Assembly (NCBI GenBank): GCA_934636435.1
Contig: CAKUAQ010000031.1
Location: 1 to 27,680, forward strand
Reading direction: 5' to 3'
DNA length: 27,680 bases
Source: an uncultured Eubacteriales bacterium
Lineage (GTDB): Bacteria; Bacillota; Clostridia; Oscillospirales; Acutalibacteraceae
A program made the translations under genes and the position numbers. Positions 14,973 to 22,849 of this stretch are shown here, one piece after another; the first letter of the stretch is position 1, and every line of letters starts with the position of its first letter. The notes below the pieces were generated by a model. It searched no databases. It saw only the letters and a program-made list of their open reading frames with translations, and was not told the DNA's origin.

Positions 14973-15677
14973 CTACTTCGTCGTGGGCAGGTTTGCTATC
15001 AGCGCCTCCATCAGACGCATCCCCTGATCGTGCATCTCCGCGCTGTCCTTGGCGGTGCCGGTAGACTGCCGCACGCCGAAAAACAATTCCTTGGGGAGGG
15101 TAGACAGTGTTGCATCGCCGGTCACGCGGGCGTCATCCTTCCAGTTCCAGTAGGTGCCGTCCTCCGACAGTCCGGCGATCCCCTCGCCCAGCGGTGTGAA
15201 GAAATGGGCATCCTTCAGAGCGTCGGCGCTCATAAACTGCTCATAGAGATCCGGTTCATAGGCATACAGCATCACGTCGCCCGCCATGAGATGTACCTGC
15301 ATCATCTGAGAATTGGCATAATAGGTCTGGTTGTCCGCCTTGTTCAGATAGCATTCGAGGATTTCTACTTCTACCTCACCGTCGCCGTCCACGTCCTCGC
15401 CGTACTGTGCCACCCACTGCTCCAGTGCCTGTATTTGTTGGGGCATATAGGCCTTGTTCGTGACCAGCATCAGGGTATAATCCGGTCGATCCACCGTCAG
15501 CATCTGTACGACCAAAATGACCAATACGACCGCTCCCGCTACACAGCCGAGGGTCAGCCATTTATAATGATACCAGTAATTGTCCCATTTTTCCTTAAAG
15601 GTTTTCGGCGGTTCCGCCTTGGGGGTAGGCTTCAGTTCCTCAGGATCGACCCCGGCCAGATACATTTCCCGTGCCAT
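14973..15677 (-). CDS. Single-pass membrane protein of unknown function
   Basis: A 234-residue protein. An N-terminal cytoplasmic, Pro/Lys/Glu-rich segment (1-45) includes a KWDNYWYHYKW stretch, then one transmembrane helix (about 47-66), then a soluble extracytoplasmic domain of ~165 residues. That domain contains DVDGDGEVEVE, which resembles the first part of an EF-hand calcium loop but lacks the final acidic residue at position 12. I know similar unnamed proteins from Oscillospiraceae but no function. ATG 15677 is chosen with AGAGAGG about 10 nt upstream; GTG 15683 is an alternative adding two residues. It has its own promoter and no neighbour close enough to form an operon; the surface-protein gene downstream also has its own promoter. 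Confidence 0.7.
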   Translation of the reverse strand: MAREMYLAGVDPEELKPTPKAEPPKTFKEKWDNYWYHYKWLTLGCVAGAVVLVILVVQMLTVDRPDYTLMLVTNKAYMPQQIQALEQWVAQYGEDVDGDGEVEVEILECYLNKADNQTYYANSQMMQVHLMAGDVMLYAYEPDLYEQFMSADALKDAHFFTPLGEGIAGLSEDGTYWNWKDDARVTGDATLSTLPKELFFGVRQSTGTAKDSAEMHDQGMRLMEALIANLPTTK

Positions 15678-15716
15678 ATGCACCGTTCCTCTCTGTATAT
15701 GCAGACTCTATGCATC

Positions 15717-15745
15717 ATTGTATCAAAAAGCAGCGGCGGTTGCAA
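15717..15745 (-). promoter_or_regulatory. Sigma-A promoter of the 14973-15677 gene
   Basis: On the minus strand TTGCAA (15740-15745) and TACAAT (15717-15722) are 17 bp apart, about 40 bp before the start codon. Just downstream is an inverted repeat ATGCA/TGCAT spanning the expected transcription start. Confidence 0.75.
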
Positions 15746-15858
15746 GTCTCCCACACCACTGTTCACAAATTATTTTCACAGAATTGACAAAACTGCCGGT
15801 ACACGTTCAACGGCATTTATAAATATACAATGAATATGAATATTTTTTCGCATTTTTC

Positions 15859-15887
15859 TTGACATATCTGGATTCTGAGTGTATAAT
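15859..15887 (+). promoter_or_regulatory. Consensus sigma-A promoter of argGH
   Basis: TTGACA (15859-15864), a 17-bp spacer and TATAAT (15882-15887) match the sigma-A consensus at all 12 positions. An AT-rich tract with TGAAT-type half-sites (15829-15847) lies just upstream and could bind an arginine repressor, though it is not a full ARG-box palindrome. Confidence 0.9.
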
Positions 15888-15924
15888 TCAAACATACTCG
15901 ATCATTTCACAGGAGGTAATCGTA

Positions 15925-17151
15925 ATGAAAACAGTGAATAAAGCAGAGATCAAAAAAGTGGTGCTGGCGTATTCCGGCGGGCTGGATACCTCCATCATCA
16001 TTCCGTGGCTGAAAGAGAACTACAATAACTGCGAGGTCATCGCTGTGTCCGGTAATGTGGGGCAGGCGGACGAGCTGGAGGGTCTGGAGGAAAAGGCGCT
16101 CAAGACCGGCGCCTCCAAGCTGTATGTGCTGGACCTGACCGATGAATATGTAGACGATTACATCATCCCCACCATGCAGGCGGGGGCGGTCTATGAGGAT
16201 TACCTGCTGGGCACCAGCCATGCCCGGCCCTGTATTGCCAAGGCGCTGGTGGAGATCGCCCGGAAGGAGGGCGCCGACGCTATCTGCCACGGCTGCACCG
16301 GCAAGGGCAACGATCAGGTGCGGTTTGAGCTGGCAATCAAGCATTTTGCGCCCACCATGCCCATTATCGCTCCCTGGCGGGAGTGGGATATTCAGTCCCG
16401 GGAGGAGGAGATCGACTACGCCGAGGCCCATCATATCCCGCTGAAAATAACCCGGGAGACCAACTATTCCAAGGATAAGAACCTGTGGCACCTGTCCCAT
16501 GAGGGCATGGATCTGGAGGATACCGGCAACGAGCCCCAGTACGAAAAGCCCGGATTTCTGGAGATGGGCGTGTCTCCCATCGATGCCCCCGATGTGCCCA
16601 CCTATATTACGCTGGAGTTTGAAAAGGGCATCCCCACGGCGCTGAATGGGGAGAAGATGACCGCCAAGGAGATCATTCTGAAACTCAATGAGCTGGGCGG
16701 CGCCAATGGCATCGGTATCATCGACATCGTGGAGAACCGGCTGGTGGGGATGAAGTGCCGGGGTGTGTATGAGACCCCCGGCGGCACTATCCTGTATAAA
16801 GCCCATGAGGCGCTGGAGAGCCTGTGTCTGGACAAGCTGACCATGCACGAAAAGCAGCGGCTGAGCGTCACCTTTGCGGAACTGGTGTATAACGGTCAGT
16901 GGTTCTCCCCTCTGCGGGAGGCGCTGTCCGCCTTCGTGACCAAAACTCAGGAGACCGTCACCGGTACGGTCAAGCTGAAGCTCTATAAGGGCAATATCAT
17001 CAAGGCGGGTACCTGGAGCCCCTACACTCTGTATAGCGAAGAGATCGCCACCTTCGGCGCCAGCGATTACGACCAGACCGACGCCACCGGGTTCATCAAC
17101 CTGTACGGTCTGCCCACACAGGTGCAGGCATTGGCGCAGGGCAAGAAATAA
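15925..17151 (+). CDS. argG: Argininosuccinate synthase
   Basis: A 408-residue cytoplasmic enzyme that joins citrulline and aspartate with ATP to give argininosuccinate, the penultimate step of arginine synthesis. The N-terminal PP-loop AYSGGLDTS binds ATP. The core carries HGCTGKGNDQVRFE and the tetramer-forming C-terminal region. Its length agrees with bacterial ArgG. ATG 15925 is chosen because AGGAGGT (15911-15917) lies 7 nt upstream; an in-frame ATG at 15859 overlaps the promoter and cannot be the start. argH follows after 16 bp, so the two form an operon. No leader peptide or riboswitch was found. Confidence 0.97.
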   Translation: MKTVNKAEIKKVVLAYSGGLDTSIIIPWLKENYNNCEVIAVSGNVGQADELEGLEEKALKTGASKLYVLDLTDEYVDDYIIPTMQAGAVYEDYLLGTSHARPCIAKALVEIARKEGADAICHGCTGKGNDQVRFELAIKHFAPTMPIIAPWREWDIQSREEEIDYAEAHHIPLKITRETNYSKDKNLWHLSHEGMDLEDTGNEPQYEKPGFLEMGVSPIDAPDVPTYITLEFEKGIPTALNGEKMTAKEIILKLNELGGANGIGIIDIVENRLVGMKCRGVYETPGGTILYKAHEALESLCLDKLTMHEKQRLSVTFAELVYNGQWFSPLREALSAFVTKTQETVTGTVKLKLYKGNIIKAGTWSPYTLYSEEIATFGASDYDQTDATGFINLYGLPTQVQALAQGKK

Positions 17152-17167
17152 CAGCAGGAGGCACAGC

Positions 17168-18544
17168 ATGGCAAAGCTATGGGCAGGACGCACCGACGGC
17201 GTGACCGATGCGGCGGCGGATGATTTCAATTCCTCCATCCGGTTCGACCATAAGATGTACCGGCAGGATATACAGGGAAGTATGGCGCACGCCGCCATGC
17301 TGGGGGCGCAGCGCATCATCACCCCGGCGGAGGCGGAAACGCTGATCGACGGGCTGCAGGGAATTCTCAACGATCTGGACAGCGGGGCGCTGGTCTTTGA
17401 CCCCGCCTGCGAGGATATCCATATGTTTGTGGAGCAAGTGCTGACCGCCCGGCTGGGGGATGTGGGGAAAAAGCTGCACACCGCCCGCAGCCGGAACGAT
17501 CAGGTGGCGCTGGATGTGCGGCTGTATCTGCGGGAGCAGATCGACGCCATCACCGGCCAGCTACGGGAGCTGGTGGCGGCGCTGACAGCCAAGGCGGAGC
17601 AGCACAAAAGCACCATCCTCCCCGGCTATACTCATCTGCAGCGGGCGCAGCCTGTCACCTTCGGGCATCATCTGCTGGCGTATGTTATGATGCTGCTGCG
17701 GGACATCGACCGGCTGGGGGATTGCCGCTGCCGGATGAATCAGTCGCCTATCGGCTGCTGCGCACTGGCGGGCACCACCTATCCCACCGACCGGGAGATG
17801 GAGGCGACGGCGCTGGGCTTTGACGGCATCTGCCGCAATAGTCTGGATGGCGTTTCCGACCGGGATTTCGGGGTGGAGCTGCTCAGCGACCTGTCCATTC
17901 TGATGATGCACCTGTCCCGATTTTCCGAGGAGTTGATCCTGTGGTCCAGCTGGGAGTTCCGTTTTGTGGAGCTGGATGATGCCTATACCACCGGTTCCTC
18001 CATCATGCCCCAGAAGAAAAATCCGGATATGGCAGAGCTGTGCCGGGGTAAGACCGGGCGGGTCTACGGCGATCTGATGGCGCTGCTGACGGTGCTGAAG
18101 GGGCTGCCGCTGGCCTATAACAAGGATATGCAGGAGGATAAAGAGGCGCTGTTCGATGCGGTGGAGACGGTGCAGATGTGTCTGACCGTGTTCACGCCGA
18201 TGGTGGCCACCATGCGGGTGCGGGAGGATATCATGCTCCATGCTGCCCAGAGCGGATTCATCAACGCCACCGATCTGGCGGATCATCTGGTGGGGAAGGG
18301 GCTGCCCTTCCGGGATGCTTACACGATCAGCGGACGCATCGTCGCCCGGTGTATGGCGGAGGGCAAGGTGCTGGAGACCCTGCCTCTGGAGGTCTATCGG
18401 GAATACAGTCCTCTGTTCGCAGAGGATGTCTATGATGCGGTGGATCTGACCGCCTGCGTGGAGCGGCGGATCTCCTCCGGCGGCACCGGTCCGGTCTCGG
18501 TGCAGGCGCAGCTGGAGTATGTGAAGCAGCAGCTGCAGCTATAA
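17168..18544 (+). CDS. argH: Argininosuccinate lyase
   Basis: A 458-residue cytoplasmic lyase that splits argininosuccinate into arginine and fumarate, completing arginine synthesis. It is a fumarase/aspartase-superfamily member: the first conserved region has HTARSRNDQVALDVRLYLR, the second GYTHLQRAQP with the catalytic His, and the signature loop GSSIMPQKKNPD carries the catalytic Ser near residue 280. The length is standard. The ribosome site AGGAGG lies 6-7 nt before ATG 17168, and the gene follows argG after 16 bp. A strong hairpin starts 8 bp past the stop codon, after which a MITE-like element is inserted. Confidence 0.97.
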   Translation: MAKLWAGRTDGVTDAAADDFNSSIRFDHKMYRQDIQGSMAHAAMLGAQRIITPAEAETLIDGLQGILNDLDSGALVFDPACEDIHMFVEQVLTARLGDVGKKLHTARSRNDQVALDVRLYLREQIDAITGQLRELVAALTAKAEQHKSTILPGYTHLQRAQPVTFGHHLLAYVMMLLRDIDRLGDCRCRMNQSPIGCCALAGTTYPTDREMEATALGFDGICRNSLDGVSDRDFGVELLSDLSILMMHLSRFSEELILWSSWEFRFVELDDAYTTGSSIMPQKKNPDMAELCRGKTGRVYGDLMALLTVLKGLPLAYNKDMQEDKEALFDAVETVQMCLTVFTPMVATMRVREDIMLHAAQSGFINATDLADHLVGKGLPFRDAYTISGRIVARCMAEGKVLETLPLEVYREYSPLFAEDVYDAVDLTACVERRISSGGTGPVSVQAQLEYVKQQLQL

Positions 18545-18552
18545 AAACAGAA

Positions 18553-18594
18553 AACACCGCCTCTCCGCGCATACAGCTGCGGAGAGGCGGTGTT
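18553..18594. terminator. Terminator between argH and plsC
   Basis: A perfect 16-bp stem (18553-18568 with 18579-18594) has a 10-nt loop. On the minus strand it is followed by TTTTCTGTTTTTA, a better terminator tail than the plus-strand side (GTATAG). It can therefore stop both converging transcripts, and for the plsC operon only after reading through the MITE-like element. Confidence 0.82.
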
Positions 18595-18597
18595 GTA

Positions 18598-18870
18598 TAG
18601 ACAAAGCAATCGGAGTACAACGGTTTTTTCGGCTAAACAGCGTCATTATCGGCTTTGTTGCCCTCCGCTCAGCATACGCCAGTATACTTCGGTCGGGCAA
18701 CCCGCCGCTAAAAAACGCTGTTTGCCGAAAATCTTCGACCTGAAACGAGAAGATTTTTCCGTTTTGGAAGTTGAAGAACGCAGCAATACTGGCGTATTGC
18801 AAGTGATGAGACAAACAAAACGGGGAAGTATTCCGTTTCAGGAACCATTGTACCCCGATTGTTTTGTCTA
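18598..18870. mobile_element. MITE-like element with 23-nt terminal inverted repeats
   Basis: A 273-bp gene-free element. Its ends, 18598-18620 and 18848-18870, are inverted repeats identical at 21 of 23 positions, beginning TAGACAAA and ending TTTGTCTA. Nested inverted repeats inside include ATACGCCAGTAT/ATACTGGCGTAT, CCTGAAACG/CGTTTCAGG and an AAACAGCG/CGCTGTTT pair. The TA at both extreme ends fits the TA target duplication of the IS630/Tc1-mariner superfamily, an inference. No transposase is encoded, so it would move in trans. It ends 6 bp before the plsC stop codon, between that gene and the terminator. Confidence 0.75.
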
Positions 18871-18876
18871 GTCGGC

Positions 18877-19653
18877 TTATTTTTTCAGAGCTTCCGTGAG
18901 AATCTCTTGGGTGCGGGCACTGAGGGTGTCGGTGCGGTTGGCATCCACACAGGCGGTGTCCAGCACCTCCAGCACCGTCACCTGCGCCCGCTTAAATCCC
19001 AGAAAACCGGGGTGCCCGTATTGCGCTGCCATCACGACGATAGGGCAGTGCGCCAGCTTGGCAATCTTGAACGAGCCGGCGTGAAAGGGTAGCAGCCCCT
19101 CGCCGGATTTATTGCGGGTGCCTTCCGGGTAGATGCCTATGCAGAAACCCTGCTTCACCATTTCTGCTGCCCGATGGATGGTGGCGACGGCGTTGCGGGG
19201 ATTCTCCCGGTCGATGGCGAGAAATCCGGAACGGCGGATCAGCCCTCCGGCAATGGGGTAACGGAAGTTCTCCGGCTTGGAAACAAACGCCAGCTTACGG
19301 TGAGACATGGCGGTCAGCGCCAGCATGGGGTCCAGATTGGACACGTGATTGCCCACCAGCAGGAACGGCTCGGCGGGCAGCTTTTCCAGCCCCGCCACAC
19401 GCAGCCGGCACCGCAGAAAGGGCAGCGCCCAGCGGATCGACCATACCAGCAACTGGCGGCAGACCGGGGAATAGCCATCCCGCCGGGGCAGGCACAGGGT
19501 GAACAGCAGCAGCACCAGAATGTAAGCGACGCACACCGCCAGATAGCAGCCGAGCAGCAGCCCGGGGATCCACCACAGGGATATCCCCGGATGCAGTCCA
19601 TAGGTCAACCCCGTCGCGACGACGCTGAGAATACAGAATAAACCCGTCAGCAT
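18877..19653 (-). CDS. plsC: Lysophospholipid acyltransferase (PlsC/LPLAT family)
   Basis: A 258-residue membrane-bound acyltransferase that most likely adds the second acyl chain to 1-acyl-glycerol-3-phosphate to make phosphatidic acid. Two hydrophobic stretches fill residues 1-55. The catalytic NHxxxxD motif appears as N102-H103-V-S-N-L-D108, and the glycerol-phosphate-binding motif is E177-G-T-R180 in IYPEGTRNKSGE. The start overlaps the stop of the upstream CmpB-like gene by 7 bp and has AAAGGAG upstream, indicating translational coupling. The family also contains lyso-ornithine-lipid and other O-acyltransferases, so the exact substrate is inferred. Confidence 0.88.
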   Translation of the reverse strand: MLTGLFCILSVVATGLTYGLHPGISLWWIPGLLLGCYLAVCVAYILVLLLFTLCLPRRDGYSPVCRQLLVWSIRWALPFLRCRLRVAGLEKLPAEPFLLVGNHVSNLDPMLALTAMSHRKLAFVSKPENFRYPIAGGLIRRSGFLAIDRENPRNAVATIHRAAEMVKQGFCIGIYPEGTRNKSGEGLLPFHAGSFKIAKLAHCPIVVMAAQYGHPGFLGFKRAQVTVLEVLDTACVDANRTDTLSARTQEILTEALKK

Positions 19654-20417
19654 GAGCTTTGCTCCTTTTCCTCATCTTTTTTTCCGCTTCTGCGCCGAGG
19701 CAGCGCGGCCAATTTTCCCTCAGCATAGCGGCGGATGTGTTCTTTCAGCTCGCTGCCGCTCATGGGGGATACAAACCGCCAGAACCGATGGGAGCGCAGG
19801 CTCTCACCCGCCCGGTGAATTTGCGCCTTCAGCTCCTCATACCGCACGGTGATCCGGTATTCCGCGGAGAACTGCCGGATACGGGCCAGAATATTGACCG
19901 AGTACCCCAGATCCACCAGCAGCACGCCGAAAAACAGTCCGATGAAGAAGGAGAATGCCAGATTCTCCGACAGCCACAGCACCGCTGCCTGCATCCGGGG
20001 GTGCAGCAGCCATACATAGGCGGCGCCCAGCACTGCCCACGCCAGCGAAAACTTCGGGCAGATCAGTCCCTTGAAGTTGCCCCATTCGGTGGAATAATCC
20101 CACAGCTTCACGTGTCCCACACGCTCTGCCAGCAACCCGGTCAGCAGCTCGATGAGGGTCATGGCGGCAGCGATCAGCACAAACCGCAGCCCCTCTGCCA
20201 GCCATGGCGCTCCCGGCACCGGCAGCTGCGCCAGCCCGTACAACAGGCATAGCCCGAAGCCGTACAGCGGCAGGTAAGGCCCGATCAGAAAGCCCGGGTT
20301 GATCCACCGCCGCTCCGGGTTATTTTTGGAAAAGAACCGACGGAACAGCAGCTCCAGCACCCAGCCGAAGGTGCTGCCGATGAAAAACAAAAAGCACAGG
20401 ACCAGAAATCCGTTCAT
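19647..20417 (-). CDS. ABC_trans_CmpB (putative ABC transporter permease) family membrane protein
   Basis: A 256-residue integral membrane protein with about five helices in the first ~185 residues. It opens with FLFFIGSTFGWVLELLFRRF, then has the family signature RRWINPGFLIGPYLPLYGFG, a helix LRFVLIAAAMTLIELLTGLLAE, and the segment KLWDYSTEWGNFKGLICPKFSLAWAVLG. A basic cytoplasmic tail of ~70 residues follows. Despite the family name no ATPase or substrate protein is nearby and transport has not been shown. It heads a two-gene operon with plsC, coupled by a 7-bp overlap, which hints at a lipid- or envelope-related role. AAAGGGAG precedes the start. Confidence 0.83.
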   Translation of the reverse strand: MNGFLVLCFLFFIGSTFGWVLELLFRRFFSKNNPERRWINPGFLIGPYLPLYGFGLCLLYGLAQLPVPGAPWLAEGLRFVLIAAAMTLIELLTGLLAERVGHVKLWDYSTEWGNFKGLICPKFSLAWAVLGAAYVWLLHPRMQAAVLWLSENLAFSFFIGLFFGVLLVDLGYSVNILARIRQFSAEYRITVRYEELKAQIHRAGESLRSHRFWRFVSPMSGSELKEHIRRYAEGKLAALPRRRSGKKDEEKEQSSC

Positions 20418-20437
20418 AGGCGTTTCTCCCTTTCAGA

Positions 20438-20485
20438 GACATACACATATGTCCCTACTATACGCTATTTTTTGCGTTTCGTCAA
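20438..20485 (-). promoter_or_regulatory. Promoter of the CmpB-plsC operon with a palindrome over the start site
   Basis: On the minus strand TTGACG (20480-20485), a 17-bp spacer and TATAGT (20457-20462) form a strong sigma-A promoter. Immediately downstream, covering the expected +1, is GACATACACATATGTC (20438-20453), an inverted repeat GACATA/TATGTC that could be an operator. Confidence 0.75.
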
Positions 20486-20557
20486 GCATCGCCCTGTCCC
20501 AAAAAGCCAATTATGGAACAGTCCGTTCATAATTTATGCGCAAAAGCAAAAAAACTC

Positions 20558-20586
20558 TGGACAGAATCGTTTTTTTCTGGTATGCT
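20558..20586 (+). promoter_or_regulatory. Extended -10 promoter of the CNNM/CBS gene
   Basis: TGGACA (20558-20563), a 17-bp spacer and TATGCT (20581-20586), with TGG directly before the -10. It implies an unusually long ~140-nt leader before the start codon at 20734. Confidence 0.72.
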
Positions 20587-20733
20587 ATTCGGGAGTTTTC
20601 CTGTTTCGGACACGAACAGGCGGCTCCGGCGATATCCCGGTTTTTCCGTCTACGGACGGACTGCCTACCGGCGACCATCGACTAACGGCTACTGACTAAC
20701 GACTATCATCTACTTAGGAGGAATCAATTACTT
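20587..20733 (+). other. Long leader of the CNNM/CBS gene with hairpins and a direct repeat
   Basis: The ~140-nt untranslated leader holds a hairpin-forming segment (CCTGTT/AACAGG near 20598-20619), a second small hairpin CCGTC/GACGG near 20646-20659, and an imperfect direct repeat GACTAACGgCTA / GACTAACGaCTA (20680-20691 and 20694-20705). It matches no riboswitch I recognise. The AGGAGG site (20716-20721) is 12 nt from the ATG, longer than usual. Confidence 0.45.
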
Positions 20734-22005
20734 ATGAATGACCCCGACGGCAGTAATATACAGCTGCTCCTGTTTATGCTGGTGCTGGTGACGATGTCCG
20801 CGTATTTTTCCGCCACCGAAACCGCATTCTCGTCCTTTAACCGTATCCGACTGAAGAATATGGCTGAGGAGGGAGACAAACGGGCGCAGCTGGTCATGTC
20901 CCTGTCCGCCCGGTACGATCGTCTGTTGTCCACCATTCTGGTGGGCAACAACATCGTCAATATCCTGCTGGCGTCTCTGTCCACGGTGTTTTTCGTGGGC
21001 TTGTACGGCAGCGGCACCGGCACCACGCTGGCGACGATCGTCTCCACGGTGGTGGTGCTGATCTTCGGAGAAATTTCTCCGAAAAGTCTGGCAAAAGACC
21101 ACGCCGAGAGCTTTGCCTTGGCCACGGCGCCCATTCTGCGGGGTATCGTGGTGCTGCTGTATCCCATCAACTGGGTGTTTTCTCTATGGAAGCGGTTGCT
21201 CAGCAGAATTTTCAAATCCGGCAGCGAGGCGGTGGTGACGGAGCAGGAGCTGCTCACCATCGTGGATGAGGCGGAACAAGGCGGCTCCATCAATGAGCAG
21301 GAAAGCGAGCTGATCCGCCGGGTTATCGACTTCAATGACCGGGAAGCGGTGGATATCCTCATTCCCCGGGTGGATATGACCGGCATTCCGGCGGACGCCA
21401 CCACCGAGGAGATGGCGCAGCTGTTCGCGGAGAGCGGGTATTCCCGTCTGCCGGTGTATGAGGAGACCATGGATCACATTGTGGGCGTGGTGCATCTGAA
21501 ATACTATCTGTGCGCCAAGGAAGAAAATCCCACTCCCCGGCAGATCATGCAGCCGCCGGTGTTTGTGCCGCCGACCATGAAGATCCGGCTGCTGCTGCGG
21601 CTGCTGCAGGAGCAGAAATCGCACATTGCCATTGTTTCGGACGAATACGGCGGCACTCTGGGCATGGTGACGATGGAGGATGTGCTGGAGGAGCTGGTGG
21701 GCGAGATCTGGGACGAGCACGACGATGTGGTGGAGACCATCCGCCCGTTGGGGGACGGAGAGTATTCCGTGCTGTGCTCGGCTGAGCTGGACAGCCTGAT
21801 GGAAATGTTCGATACGAAAACCGAGTGCGAGGCTTCCACCGTCAGCGGCTGGGTCATGGATGCGCTGGGACGTATCCCGGCGGAGGGGGACACCTTCACC
21901 GCCGATGGACTGGAAGCGCAGGTGGTGCGGATGGATGCCAACCACCCGGAGGAGATCCGGGTACGCCGAGCCACCGCTGCGGAGCCGGAATCGGAAGAAA
22001 AATAA
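20734..22005 (+). CDS. CNNM/DUF21-CBS-CorC family membrane protein (hemolysin C-like)
   Basis: A 423-residue member of the HlyC/CorC family, now viewed as divalent-cation (Mg2+, Co2+) transporters or regulators. The CNNM/DUF21 membrane domain (about 1-190) has helices at 8-24, 60-85, 90-120 and 125-150, with the conserved SAYFSATETAFSSFNRIRLK near the start. Two CBS domains follow (about 210-330; IPRVDMTGIPADAT, YSRLPVYEETMDHIVGVVHLK, IVSDEYGGTLGMVTMEDVLEELVGEI). A C-terminal CorC_HlyC domain (about 340-410) ends the protein. True haemolysin activity is not implied. The only start in frame is ATG 20734, 12 nt from the ribosome site. It is monocistronic, followed by a terminator. Confidence 0.9.
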   Translation: MNDPDGSNIQLLLFMLVLVTMSAYFSATETAFSSFNRIRLKNMAEEGDKRAQLVMSLSARYDRLLSTILVGNNIVNILLASLSTVFFVGLYGSGTGTTLATIVSTVVVLIFGEISPKSLAKDHAESFALATAPILRGIVVLLYPINWVFSLWKRLLSRIFKSGSEAVVTEQELLTIVDEAEQGGSINEQESELIRRVIDFNDREAVDILIPRVDMTGIPADATTEEMAQLFAESGYSRLPVYEETMDHIVGVVHLKYYLCAKEENPTPRQIMQPPVFVPPTMKIRLLLRLLQEQKSHIAIVSDEYGGTLGMVTMEDVLEELVGEIWDEHDDVVETIRPLGDGEYSVLCSAELDSLMEMFDTKTECEASTVSGWVMDALGRIPAEGDTFTADGLEAQVVRMDANHPEEIRVRRATAAEPESEEK

Positions 22006-22046
22006 AAAAGAGCAGTATGTGCCGCCGACAGGATCGGCGGCACATA
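22000..22046 (-). terminator. Terminator of the amino-acid ABC transporter operon
   Basis: A perfect 13-bp stem (22016-22028 with 22034-22046, 5-nt loop) is followed on the minus strand by CTGCTC and then a T-rich run reading into the end of the converging gene. Confidence 0.72.
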
Positions 22047-22051
22047 GCAAA

Positions 22052-22096
22052 ACCCCGGAGGTGAAAGCCGTCGCTTTCGCCGCCGGGGTCCTTTTC
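22052..22096 (+). terminator. Terminator of the CNNM/CBS gene
   Basis: A 17-bp stem with one mismatch (22052-22068 with 22073-22089) is followed by CCTTTTCTT on the plus strand. With the adjacent minus-strand hairpin it separates the two converging transcripts. Confidence 0.8.
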
Positions 22097-22849
22097 TTAT
22101 ATGACCTTGCTCAGAAAGTCTTTTAACCGGGGGCTTTGCGGGTGGTCGAAGATATCCTCCGGCGTTCCCTGCTCCTGGATGTGCCCGCCGTCCATGAAGA
22201 ATACCCGAGACGCTACCTCCCGGGCAAAGCCCATTTCGTGAGTGACGATCACCATGGTCATGCCCTCGTTGGCCAGCTGCTTGATGAGATCCAGCACCTC
22301 ACCCACCATCTCCGGGTCCAGCGCAGAGGTGGGTTCATCGAACAGGATCACCTTGGGATTCATTGCCAGTGCCCGGACGATGGCGACCCGCTGCTTCTGC
22401 CCGCCGGACAGGGTGGAGGGGTACTTGTCTGCCCATTCGTCCAGCCCGATGCGCTTGAGCAGTTCGTGGGCTTTTGCCTCCACATCCGCTTTCAGCTGGG
22501 CCTTGGCTGCCCGGCCTTTGACCTTTTTTTTGCCGATGAGGTAGGGGGCCAGAGTGATGTTCTCCAGCACTGTCTTGTTGTTGAACAGATTGAACTGCTG
22601 GAATACCATGCCCATGTGCTGCCGGTGGACATTGATATCCACCTTCATGTCGGCAATATCCACTCCCTCGAACATGATGGAGCCGGAGGTGGGGTCCTCC
22701 ATGCAGTTGAGGCACCGCAGGAAGGTGGATTTTCCGCTGCCGGAGGGGCCGATGATGACAATGCGTTCCCCCTCATGGATGGTCTCGGTGATACCGTCCA
22801 GAACGGTCAGATCGCCGTATTTTTTCGTCAGGTCAATTGCGTCGATCAC
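22097..22849 (-). CDS. Polar amino acid ABC transporter ATP-binding protein
   Basis: A 250-residue ABC ATPase of the polar amino-acid uptake (GlnQ/HisP) subfamily. Walker A GPSGSGKST lies near residue 35, the Q-loop at MGMVFQQFNLF, the signature LSGGQKQR near 147, Walker B KVILFDEPTSALDPE and the switch histidine in VIVTHEMGFAREV. It overlaps the permease gene by 17 bp and so is translationally linked. The encoded set of one ATPase, one permease and one binding protein is complete, the permease presumably acting as a homodimer. A slight oddity is the basic insert KKKVKGRAAKAQLKADVEAK after the Q-loop. The substrate is not determinable; a GlnQ-like label would be general. Confidence 0.94.
   Translation of the reverse strand: MIDAIDLTKKYGDLTVLDGITETIHEGERIVIIGPSGSGKSTFLRCLNCMEDPTSGSIMFEGVDIADMKVDINVHRQHMGMVFQQFNLFNNKTVLENITLAPYLIGKKKVKGRAAKAQLKADVEAKAHELLKRIGLDEWADKYPSTLSGGQKQRVAIVRALAMNPKVILFDEPTSALDPEMVGEVLDLIKQLANEGMTMVIVTHEMGFAREVASRVFFMDGGHIQEQGTPEDIFDHPQSPRLKDFLSKVI

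Noticed and set aside
15907..17481. A 524-codon minus-strand frame across argG and the start of argH
   Set aside because: It is fully antisense to two unmistakable arginine-synthesis genes and shows only mirror-strand composition.
20418..20733. An origin of replication or attachment site in the divergent intergenic gap
   Set aside because: No DnaA-box cluster, no tRNA-gene end duplication and no integrase nearby; two divergent promoters and a leader account for the region.
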